From Galdieria sulphuraria (Eukaryota; Rhodophyta; Bangiophyceae; Galdieriales; Galdieriaceae): 64,000 nucleotides of DNA. Position 1 is the first letter of the stretch, and each line of letters opens with the position of its first letter. Made by a program: the position numbers and the translations under genes. The notes below the pieces were generated by a model. It saw nothing but the letters and a program-made list of their open reading frames with translations, ran no database searches and was not told the origin of the DNA. Below are positions 1-10,155 of this stretch, one piece after another. The DNA lies in the NCBI RefSeq assembly GCF_000341285.1, contig NW_005178425.1:1-64000 (forward strand), in the 5' to 3' direction.

Positions 1-925
1 AGAATCAGCTTGATTCGTTTGTACAGAACTTTGACAGCAATATAGTTGATTCTTTCTTTGAATTTACGTTATCTCGCAGTCTTTGAATGCCACTTTTTAT
101 CATATTCGTCCCTTTTCTTGTAAGAACATACTACAACTCTAAAAAACAAGATCTTCACCATTCTACAATTACACAGATAAAGAAGACAAAAAAAGAAATA
201 GAGATATTATCTTATCCTTATCGACTAGATGACTACTTCATATGAAGCTGGTCTTAGGGTCGAACAAGTAAGATGGAAATGTTCTGAAGCATAAATAATC
301 AAAAGATGTGTTTCAACATAAGAACAATACAATATATCAAGATAAATCAGAAGTAGATTCAAGATCACAGAAAACAGTATGTTGTACACTCTCATGATAC
401 GGCAAGTTCACTTGTCAAAGATTACTTGATTCAACTGACGAAATTGTCTTGATTTGATCACTTGGAGTTACCCATCCCTACAAATGCAACACAACTATCA
501 CGGGACAAAGAGATTCTTTGTGATCGGGATTTCCAATGAAAAAAGCATCTGAAAAGTTTCTACGTCGACGTTTTCGGAAAAAAAATGACGACTAGTTGTT
601 TCATCATACTATCATGAGGTAACAAATAAGTTCGTTTCAAAAATCACAAGATAAAGATTTGTCTCAAACAGGTACAAGCAAAATCGAAAATCGACCAGTA
701 AAGTAACTCGATACTCTATTTGTTGTTCAAAATCAGGACCGCATATAGTTCTACTGAAAGTAATGTGCAGAAATAGTCGTAAGTGTGCAAATAATGCCCT
801 TTTATTTTGTAAAGTCAACAATACAATTTTCCTGTATGGTAAAAAATAGGTCAAATTCGTACTTTTATGACGAAAACTATAATTAATATTCCATGTACCA
901 CTCAGTAGTACAGTATAACTTTCAA

Positions 926-943
926 TTGTTGTTGTTGTTGTTG
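926..943. repeat. (TTG)6 microsatellite
   Basis: Six uninterrupted TTG units, with a second imperfect TTG cluster near 1084-1096. This is a simple repeat in noncoding DNA with no evident function. Confidence 0.85.
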
Positions 944-2944
944 TTTACAATTCCAAGTAACTAAAACAATGACACTTTTCCGCTCATGCCAACAACGAAG
1001 AAAACAGTAAAAGATAGAAGCAGGAATCATTCTCTTTGTAGAATTGATGACTATGCCATACTGCACTAGGCTTGGGCTCATATTTGTTGTTGTTGCTGTT
1101 CTGGTTGAATTTCAAGTAGTGGCAAATGGTTTGATTTTGCTGCGATAATAGAAAAATGCTTTAGGTTCGTGTCAATGAGCAAACCACTTTGTTCGTCTGC
1201 GTATGCTTTCTAGGAATTATATACCAAAAGTTGGAATTTATCTTCAGAGTCAAACCAAAAACTCTAGTCGAACACGATGACATCAATGTGTACACTTGTG
1301 CAACACTGTAGAAGTTCTACCCATCCTTCATGAGTTTCTTTTAGAGCTACTTTGTATACTATCCAAACGCAACCTGTTTGCACAAAATGTGAAGTCTCCT
1401 TTTCACTTTTTGACAGCTACAACTACCACTACTTTCAACAGAATGACCTTCAGTGTGTTGAAAAAAAAACAGATCAGCAGCACTCTTGAAAAGGCAAATA
1501 CTGTTATACACAAGTCGCCTTGTTTCCCATTCACACCGTACTACTACTGTTATCCTCCTCTTCAACTATATAAGTACCAAAGACGATTTGCAATAGATGC
1601 CTTTCAGAAACACCATCAATACTAGTTCCAACTTTATCACTCTTACTATTCACATATCCTTTTAGACATATTTCACCCTCGGTAAAACCAATAATTCATA
1701 AAACAAAGGCGTTTCTCAAAACGGACTAATAGCTACAGTCGCCATCGTCAAAACATTTTATCAGGTGGACTTAACCATGACTTTCAACAGTGCTCTTTTG
1801 CTTGTTTTTTTTTTTAGTGGTTCCCAAACAGGTGAGTATATTTTGAACTGAAAACTTTTTCCGTGCTTTCAAAAAATAAGTTTATTCAGCTTTCGTTTTC
1901 AAAAACTGTCAAACCTTATGCGTGTCGTTTTCTAAGGATCCGCAAATAATATTTCAAAATATATACTCGAATCAATAGAGAATTGATCTAAAAGCACAAC
2001 AATACAAACAACCATTAAAATAAGCAATGATGGACTCAAGACTTTCCTATGCTATCCTGAGAAATGCCTGTTGCAGAGTTACAGACCGATTTCTCCATCG
2101 TGAAAAGAGTCACATAGAAGACAAAGAAAACTACTATACGGAATATAGTTCTTGTACTGACTAAAACACTCAACTGAGAGTCTAACTGCTTTCTTGCAGA
2201 ATATCTTTGAAATATCAACCCAAGGCTGATTCTCAACGATCGACTACAAGACTAGACTGTAAACTGCTAATAAATACACAAAATTGCTCTGCAACAGTTA
2301 TCAGTAAAAACTAAATCTGAATGAACTTGCGAGACAACTAATTGACTAAAGTACCAACACTCAACGACAGCTTAAACTCCTTTGTCTTTGTTCTCTTCTC
2401 GACAACGCTAATCTCAAATTTCCATACAAGACCAGAAGTGAAATAACAACAATTGTTGCATAAAGGATATAAAATCCAAAGAGATGATAAAAGTTATACA
2501 TACTAAAAAGAAACTACAGTCTACATGGAACTCAGAGCACAGGAATCGATGGATTGTTCTAGAAGAAACATTTGCAGAGCTTAAAAAAGAAACGCAGATA
2601 ATAGAAATTCACTTGTCCAACTAAATCAAACGACGAATTCGCTTTAGAAATTAAAGTCTGAAAAGTTTCATTAGCAAACTTGAACCAGGTCCACAGCCTT
2701 GACAATACTCACTGACCCTTCCTTTCCATCCAACAATCAAACCATTGTGTTCATTTCTAATTGGATTGTTATGAAAAGGATCGCTTTGTATTCTCTCCTT
2801 TCACTGGAGATATATTATTTTAAGTGACTAGTGAGTTGTATGAAAGAAAATATTCCACTTAAAGATATGTAAAAAGGTTCTGGAACAATAAGTGTGCTAG
2901 ATACAATCAATCTCACATCTCAGTACTGTTGTGAAACGAGAAGA

Positions 2945-2988
2945 ACAGTGTCGTAACAAAGGTCCTCGCAACTCCCTAGCGACACTGT
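2945..2988. other. 9-bp inverted repeat (hairpin)
   Basis: The arm ACAGTGTCG (2945-2953) is followed 26 nt later by its exact reverse complement CGACACTGT (2980-2988). It lies in DNA with no gene. It could be a structured RNA or chance. Confidence 0.4.
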
Positions 2989-5354
2989 AGCCTTCTAACA
3001 GAGTTGAGTTTGATCAATCTTGTCTCTGCAAGGTAAATTTCAAAATACTTGTGACCCTATTTTGATAACAAATCAAGAACGGGTTTTGCTACAACCAGTT
3101 TTTGACTCGTTCTCGATCTGAGAACCTTTCTTTGTTGGTCACTCAAAATTTAGGAAAACTCCTTAAAGGTGTAAAATGGTCATTTTCCAATTTCAATGAC
3201 ACTAACTCTGTTTGGCTTGCATTGTGAGAGATAGAACCTTTCCTTCCATGCAAATTACGCTCAAGGAGCAATCTTTGTTCGATTACGAGTTATAAAGAAG
3301 AATAAATCATACACTCAACCGTAGAATTGGAAAGTATACAGAGGACAAGACTACAACAAAAAACTGACCAAAGGTTGGGAATACTTTTGTCTATACACAA
3401 ATTCGTACATAAACTACCTACGATAAGGAGGATCGAACCTCAAAAGTTACAAGGGTCTCGCTTTGTTCTCTACACAAACAACTTCTAGAGAGTTTTGACT
3501 GGCATAAGAGTAAAAGTGGTGATGCTCTTACTTCTCCTTGCACATATATTTCAAGATTCACCTTCCTTTATTACTTTGCCAAGAGGAGATGAAAGATTCT
3601 TATTTTTCCATTATTTCTACGCTTATATTCTTTTCTTTTCACTAGGAGACGAAATTGATCCAATATATTTAAAAGAACAAGACCTTTACCAGTTTAGATA
3701 ACAACCAAAATATCATTTAAGATTTGACCCTGCAAAGGAATCAGATAAATTCTTTTATCTTATTCTGCTGAATATTGCTTGCGAGTTGACGACATTTTTA
3801 TTCTTTGTAGAGCAACTTGGATAAAAAAGCGTTTCGCTGCTTTTTCAAGTTTGAATTGTCCCTAGTAGAAATGAACATTCCTTCTATTGATAGACCCGTT
3901 TTTTATACGAAACGTTCGGTTGTCATTGATTCTCGTTACCAATATCCAAAAGGAAGCCTCTGCTAGTGTACCCATCAAGTTATACTTCGCAAGAGTCTTC
4001 TTCCAAGTGCCTAACGCAAGGAACTTTTGTATAGTGACTCACTTATTCAACGAGCTGATGGTTGAGAGTGGAAGAAGAATAGTAGGACTCAACTGGACAA
4101 ATCGTTCTTTGAATATGCAGAGCTTTTAAAAGTTTTACTTTTTTTTATATTGAAAGAGATAATAGCCCTCTTGGAGTTATATCTTTCCTAAAGCAGCTTT
4201 GTATTCTTTATAGTTTGCTTTCTTGTATATCTTTAAAAGTTGTGGTTTTTACAAAGTTTACCGTACAAGAGGATGCAGCAAAAGCCTTTAAACATAAACA
4301 GTCATGTTTACCTTCAAAAGCACCTCAACTGTATAGTCGACTATTGAGGAGAAGGAATTCAACTATGATTCAAACGTGAAAAACGAGAAGAGAATCGATA
4401 GAATAGACTCAATTCGACTGAATTGAATTTTTCTTGAAAAATATCTTTTCTCCTCTTAACAGAATCCACAATATCAAATGCCACTATTTTCAGAGGAGAA
4501 AGAGACAGGAGTTATTGACTCTATTACAGAAATTGAGTATTGATGATACACTTGTGTGAGTCAATGTTGTTTCTGAGATTTGATAACACCACGCGATATT
4601 TTGGATCCTTCTTTGCACATTTGTTTTGCTTTTGTCTTTTGCTATCATCAACTTTTGTAGCTTTAGTGATAAGCTGCTACTTGTCATGATATCGTAAGAA
4701 AGGAATTTGATGATTGCTGAAAATAAAGCAGTGCTGTGCTTGTGGGTTTCTGCATTTCTACTAAATAATAACATTTCAACTGGAGCTTTTGAATAGACTG
4801 TACAAGAGAATGACTTGGTTCATACTCTAGTTCCGTGTTTCGAAATGAAGCAAAAGTGACGTAAAAACTATTCCATAAAATACAGAAAAATCTAGAGAGA
4901 GACGTCTATGGAACAAATTCTTCATGAACAATCTATATTGCTCGGAACTCTCATGACTACTCTCGAAAATTCTGAAAGAAACTTTCTTATCTATGTGAGA
5001 ATGGGCCATGTTCAATAGCTTTATACTCTCAAAGAGCATAAAAAACTTGTGAAATAAACATTGGCTTCCTTCCAATACTTCTTGTACCCTATGAGAGTTA
5101 CCATTATATTAGCATACGAGAATAAGAATATCGATAGTTGAAAAAGCCATATTGATCGTTCTTCCATAGTTCAAGTCATCTCAGTCCAAGCCATAAAGGG
5201 TATGACATAGTCATCAGTTGATAAAGAGAAGAAGTTGGATTGGTATCCTTTACTATTTTCCTTGTTGTTGTTGTGACCGACAAACAGTCAATCGTTCATT
5301 TATTTATATTTGTACTCCGAAATAAACTGAAGGTTGTTTAATTTCACTTTGGCG

Positions 5355-7475
5355 ATGGCGAGTTTGGATGAAAAGTGGAAAGCTGTGGACAACTTTGAGT
5401 CTGTTGTGGTAGTAGATCGTGAAAGAGATGTTGTTCGAGTGACAAAAGAACTGTATGATCTTCATAGCAACAGAGAACAACTCAGGGGTGTAACAAGTAG
5501 TTGCGACTATCGTTTGACGATACCATTTGCCCCCCATCTCTTTGGCTCGGGCAAGACTACGTTTTGTCATAACTATTTGGAGTTGGTGCGAAGGTTTGGT
5601 GAAACTTTTCTGTCGAAATTTGCTTCGGACCCTTTGAGAAGAACCTTTTTGGAGAAGCTGAAAAGGGCTTCATTGCTTTATGTGGATTTAAGGAAGTTGA
5701 AGCCAACTCGACCCATCGAGGAAAAACGCAACCTTGAGTGGGCTTTGTATTTCCGAATGATAGAAGCGTGTTGCACTTCTGTTGGACAAGAACCAGAGGA
5801 TGAAGAAGTAGTATTTAAAGAATGCCGTACACGTCCCTATAAGTTAGTTAGAAAACTTCGTTCAATCTTAAACATTCCTTCTGATCAATATCTTTTGGTA
5901 ACTTTTGATGAAGTTGGTGTCCTAGACGAAAGTCTCGACGAATTTCATTTCAAGAGAACCCATGACGGTAGAGTTCGACCTTACAATGACTTTTTCGGTA
6001 TCATTAGTCAATTGTGCGAAGAACCCGACTTGTTTTTTATAGTTGTTGGGAAAAGCAAGGGTTTAAGTATTAAGAATTATGTGGCTTTTGGGCCATCAAG
6101 AGTTATACTACATTTTATCCCTTTATCACCTTTGGACGCTTCCAGTATCGTTGAATTCCTTGAAAGGAGTCTTCTAAAGACACCTACTCAAGAACCAGTT
6201 TGTAATGTCTTATGTAGTTCTTCATTTTCAGTAAATGAATTGGCAGACTCATTATTGGAATGTACAGGTGGAGTTCCTGGTTTGTTGACTCGTGCAGTAA
6301 ATATGCTTTTGAATTATATAATAGCAAGAAATCAGCCTTTCATATCGAAAGAAGAATGTTTGACGTGTATGAACGACTACGATTTCCGAATAATTTGCAC
6401 TGAACCATTTGTGGAACAAATATTGAATTTGGACGAAGATAGAAAAAGTGTTTTTGATATACTTTTGATGATGGCACTTTATCGTATACCGTTTAAAGTA
6501 GATGACAGATTGACCTCGGAGTCCTTTTTATATGATGCAGTAACTGAAATGGGACTATATCGATATCCTATTGACCAGAATACTTTTCAAGTCCTAATTC
6601 CAAAAATATTTGTTGTAATCTTCAAGAACCAACCGTCCATATCCACTATGGAAAAGATACTTCTTGGATCACTCGATGTCGAACCAGTAGATTGTTTCTT
6701 CTATTCAAAGTGTCGTGTATTTGAAGGAATTGTTGCACTACGACTAGTTTTGATGTTGTCTTCAAAGAATCGAAATGAATTGAGGGAATTGTTGTGTCAA
6801 TTGTCTCCAATATGGAAACAAATGAAACTTCCAATCAGTACAACATCACCTATTCACTATATCAAGTCTGTTGTTAGTTCTAGAGAAACAAGAAGTGAAT
6901 CGAACAAGAGTCGAAGAACCTTTGCCAGTACTGAATGGAATAAGATTATTCGAGACACACTTTATTTAGAGACCATTTACATTCCTTTGGACGCTACTTC
7001 TCATAGTCCTGATATTATATTCAAATTACAATCTCCTGTGGAACCCAAAGTTCTTACTGTTGGAGTTGCATGTAAAGGACGCTGGAAGTCGGAAGGAATT
7101 GGCTGGTCAGATATTATAGATGAAGCCAAGAAATTTTTAGATCCTGTTTATGATCAAGTCTTATCCAGTGCAATGGATTATCATCATTGTATGCTTATTA
7201 TTGTTAGTACAAAGTTATCATTGAATGTTTCTAATGAGTTGGGTAATCAGAGTCGTTGTTACTCCAGTGGAATGTTTATTGGAAATGATTCTTTCAAAGT
7301 ACCTGATAATTGTGAACTTGTTATTCTTTGTGAAAGAGATGTCCAAATGCTGATTGACGAAGAAATATTGAATGGACTTGAAAGAGCATTTCATGTTTCT
7401 CATAATCCTACTTTTTTGAACTTTGGACTCCAACTGCTTCATAAAGTCCGTAACAGTTTCTTGAGTTGGCAATAG
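5355..7475 (+). CDS. P-loop NTPase fused to PD-(D/E)XK-like domain, Crinkler/RHS-like architecture
   Basis: Intronless frame of 706 codons from the first ATG; the frame is open slightly upstream but only from a TTG. Residues 63-68 are a Walker A motif (FGSGKT). A Walker B-like segment (LLVTFDEVG) lies near residue 195, followed by a sensor-like strand (LFFIVVGKS). A GGVP motif near residue 310 is typical of STAND and archaeal ATPases. The last 160 residues carry SHSPDIIF (about residue 548) followed by VGVACKGRW (about residue 570), which reads as the PD...xxK core of a restriction-endonuclease fold. NTPase plus REase is the architecture of Crinkler-RHS proteins and of archaeal ATPases with a DUF234 tail. 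A large archaeal-ATPase family is known in Galdieria, so that is the main alternative. Function is unknown. A paralogue follows 560 bp downstream on the same strand. Confidence 0.7.
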   Translation: MASLDEKWKAVDNFESVVVVDRERDVVRVTKELYDLHSNREQLRGVTSSCDYRLTIPFAPHLFGSGKTTFCHNYLELVRRFGETFLSKFASDPLRRTFLEKLKRASLLYVDLRKLKPTRPIEEKRNLEWALYFRMIEACCTSVGQEPEDEEVVFKECRTRPYKLVRKLRSILNIPSDQYLLVTFDEVGVLDESLDEFHFKRTHDGRVRPYNDFFGIISQLCEEPDLFFIVVGKSKGLSIKNYVAFGPSRVILHFIPLSPLDASSIVEFLERSLLKTPTQEPVCNVLCSSSFSVNELADSLLECTGGVPGLLTRAVNMLLNYIIARNQPFISKEECLTCMNDYDFRIICTEPFVEQILNLDEDRKSVFDILLMMALYRIPFKVDDRLTSESFLYDAVTEMGLYRYPIDQNTFQVLIPKIFVVIFKNQPSISTMEKILLGSLDVEPVDCFFYSKCRVFEGIVALRLVLMLSSKNRNELRELLCQLSPIWKQMKLPISTTSPIHYIKSVVSSRETRSESNKSRRTFASTEWNKIIRDTLYLETIYIPLDATSHSPDIIFKLQSPVEPKVLTVGVACKGRWKSEGIGWSDIIDEAKKFLDPVYDQVLSSAMDYHHCMLIIVSTKLSLNVSNELGNQSRCYSSGMFIGNDSFKVPDNCELVILCERDVQMLIDEEILNGLERAFHVSHNPTFLNFGLQLLHKVRNSFLSWQ

Positions 7476-8034
7476 ACTTTTAATCAATCCTTCACTTTGT
7501 GATTTCTTTTTAAGAGCAAGTAAACTTTTTTGTATGTTTGAAACTCGGTTACAACTTATTTGCTTTTACTCTGAGGAGTATTGTCTTAATATGGTACTAA
7601 CCACGAAAATCAAAATAAGCCTATTGTTGTAAAAGTCACTGTCACAGTTTGACAGGTCATATTTGCTTCTTGTTACTTCTCAGGAGAGTGTCTTAAAGTG
7701 TTGAAGATTGGGTTTTATACAAGGTCTTGTATTCGTCAAAGACTTTATTTATAGTTCGCCTTAAGTTGAAAGTTCCTTAACTGGTCTATTTTCTAATAGC
7801 TCAGAGAAGTTGTTTTTATACACAATTGCACAGAAACCAATATCCACTCTTTATTACAAAAAAATGAAAAAGATAGTTTTTATCTAAAAGGCAAATCATG
7901 TTCTTATCAAGACTTGTTCAAAGCTTCAAAAGACTTTCGTCGTAATCAAGAGTTTGAGCATTGGACTGTTGGAAGAAGATTGATTGACCATTGTTGTATT
8001 TTACTGTCGCATAGTTTACTTCATAGCTTGCGAT
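7476..8034. other. Spacer between tandem paralogues
   Basis: An AT-rich spacer of about 560 bp. I see no gene, repeat or RNA in it. It presumably carries the 3' end of the first paralogue and the promoter of the second. Confidence 0.6.
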
Positions 8035-10155
8035 ATGTCTAGTGAGCTTGAACCAGAAACCGTATATGACATGGTTGTAGTACACCGAGAAAATGATGTT
8101 CGTGTAGTAACACTGCAGTTATTTCAGCTATACACTCTCCGTAAACTTGATCGCCATTTCAAACCAGTCATACCCTTTGGTCCTCACCTCTTCGGAAGTG
8201 GAAAGACGAAATTCGTACAAAGTTACTTGGAACTGGTGAATAATATGGGTGAAAGTGCACTGATAGGTCTCGATTACGTTTATGAGTCTGAGAAGGCCAA
8301 CCGAAGAGGTTTCCTGGAGAAATTAAAAAGGGCTTCGTTGCTCTTTGTGGACTTGAGGAGGTTGGAGCCCACAGTCCCCATAGAGTTTTTTCGAAACCTG
8401 AAGTGGGCAGTCTACTATTTGTTAATAAAGGCTGCCTGCTCTCAAGTTGGCGCGGAAATTTTGCGAAAAAAAGAAGCCTTCGAAATGGTGGATATGGAAC
8501 CCTCCAACCTAGTTCCACTCTTACGAGATATACTAAGGATTCCTTCTGATCAATATCTTCTTCTAGCTTTTGACGAAGTTGGTGTGTTTGATACAAAGGC
8601 AACTTTTTTTGAACTGGAGAAGAATGACAAAGGTGTGGTTCGACCTTACAATGACTTTATCGGTATTATTCGTGAGTTGTGCGAAGAACCCGACTTGTTT
8701 TTTATTGTTGTTGGGAAAAGTGAAGGCTTAAATATATACAATTACGTAGCTTCAGTCTCAAGGGTTCAGTTAGTGTTTATTCCTCTTGCGCCGCTTGAGA
8801 AACATAGTATCGTGGAACATTTGGAGAAAAGTTCTTCCTTTTTATTCACTGGGAGCCCAAAGGTTTCAGAAATTCTTTGTCACGAAGACTTCTCAACTAG
8901 TGAACTTGCAGAATTGTTGTTGGAATTGACTGGTGGTGTTCCTCGTTTACTTGTTCGAGCAATCAGTTACCTTTTGCTGTATAAATCATCCAACAACAAT
9001 TTCTTATTATCTAAGGAAACCTTCTTGATCATAATGAATAGCTTTCTAGTAACAAATTATTGTGTTGCGCCATTCTTACCTCGTCTGATAAGTCTGAGTG
9101 AGCAGCGTAAGCGCTTGTTAAGAATGCTTACGTTATTATCTTTGTATCGTATTCGATTTGATTTTGATGAAACTGTGCAAATAAGCTCAAATTCTGATGT
9201 GTTTTTGTATGATCTAGTTACAGATATGTATCTCTATCGTCGATTGGTTATAGAACCAGACCGCATCGAACGCTATGAAGTGTTGATTCCCAAGTTACTT
9301 ATTGAATATATTGACCAAGGCTTAAAGGATGATCGTTTAGAATGGTTACTTTTACAAACCCTCAAGTCTCAATCTGTCGAATTCTTTTATGAGTCGAAAT
9401 GTCGAATTTTGGAAGGTCTTATTGCTACACTGTTTTATTTACACTTTTCTCGGCATCCTACAAACAGCTCAATGTTTTCTACTCTTGGTCAATTGTCTCG
9501 TGTTTGGAATGAAATGAATTTACAATTTTCTTCCGAATCTGCTGCTTATTATATGAAATCTATACATTATACCAGAGCTGTATTAGGAACAGAGAGAATG
9601 ACATTTGGAAGCAATGATGAATGGTAAAGGATAGTGGAAGAAATGTTAGAACTTGAAAAGATATATATTCCATTTCATTCAACATCCCATAGTCCAGATA
9701 TATTATTCAAGTTGCATGGAAGAACGAATGAGAAGAACTTGATGATGGTGGGTATTGCTTGTAAAGGCCGATGGAGTCGTAATGGTATTCGATGGAATGA
9801 AATTTTGGAAGAAGCTCACAAGTTTTTAAAACCAGTGCATGATCAAGTATTGACTAGTCATCCTACATGGCATTGTATGTTGATTACTATGAGTACTCAG
9901 TTAGCAACCAACGTATCTGAGGACTTGAATCATTCTAGTCGTTGTTATTCATCTGGCGATAGTGTTGGAGAATTCTTGATTCCTCACAACTGTGAATTGG
10001 TTATTCTTTCTGAAGCCGATGTAGAAAACTTTATTGGCAAAGACATTTTATCGAATTTAAGGAACGCTTTCAAGTCTGTGGATAATCCACATTCGAGAAA
10101 TATTGGCATTTCAACCCTACAAGAAATAGTTTTATCTCTTTCCAAAAATATTTAA
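8035..10155 (+). pseudogene. Second NTPase/PD-(D/E)XK-like paralogue, appears broken
   Basis: The region aligns along its whole length with the protein encoded at 5355-7475. It has the same Walker A (FGSGKT), Walker B-like FDEVG, GGVP motif, and a C-terminal SHSPDILF ... GIACKGRW domain. The two copies are clearly homologous but diverged in many positions, so the duplication is not recent. The reading frame is not continuous over the whole unit. There appears to be a single break between the NTPase part and the nuclease-like part, and otherwise the unit looks well preserved, so inactivation would be fairly young. It could instead be expressed as two separate parts, which the sequence cannot decide. 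Confidence 0.65.

Larger units (their letters stand above)
1..5354. other. Gene-poor AT-rich region, no supportable gene
   Basis: No reading frame longer than about 110 codons occurs here, and none of the short ones has a recognisable motif or splice partners of the kind that reveal split genes elsewhere in the window. The stretch has a (TTG)n tract, a short hairpin and many homopolymer runs. I see no tRNA: a B-box-like string near 3430 on the minus strand lacks a convincing T-stem and A box. It precedes the NTPase/nuclease-like pair and could be subtelomeric or recombination-prone DNA, but that is only a guess. Confidence 0.6.

Noticed and set aside
3400-3470. Minus-strand tRNA suggested by a GGTTCGATCC B-box-like string
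   Set aside because: No stable five-pair T-stem, no A box at the right distance and no anticodon arm could be built.
5334-5354. TTG as the start of the first NTPase/nuclease-like gene
   Set aside because: Nuclear genes start at ATG; the first in-frame ATG at 5355 precedes the conserved region. The same rule was applied to every other gene whose frame opens at TTG or GTG.
8168-8602. 144-codon frame on the minus strand
   Set aside because: It lies wholly antisense to the conserved NTPase domain of the second paralogue and has no motif.
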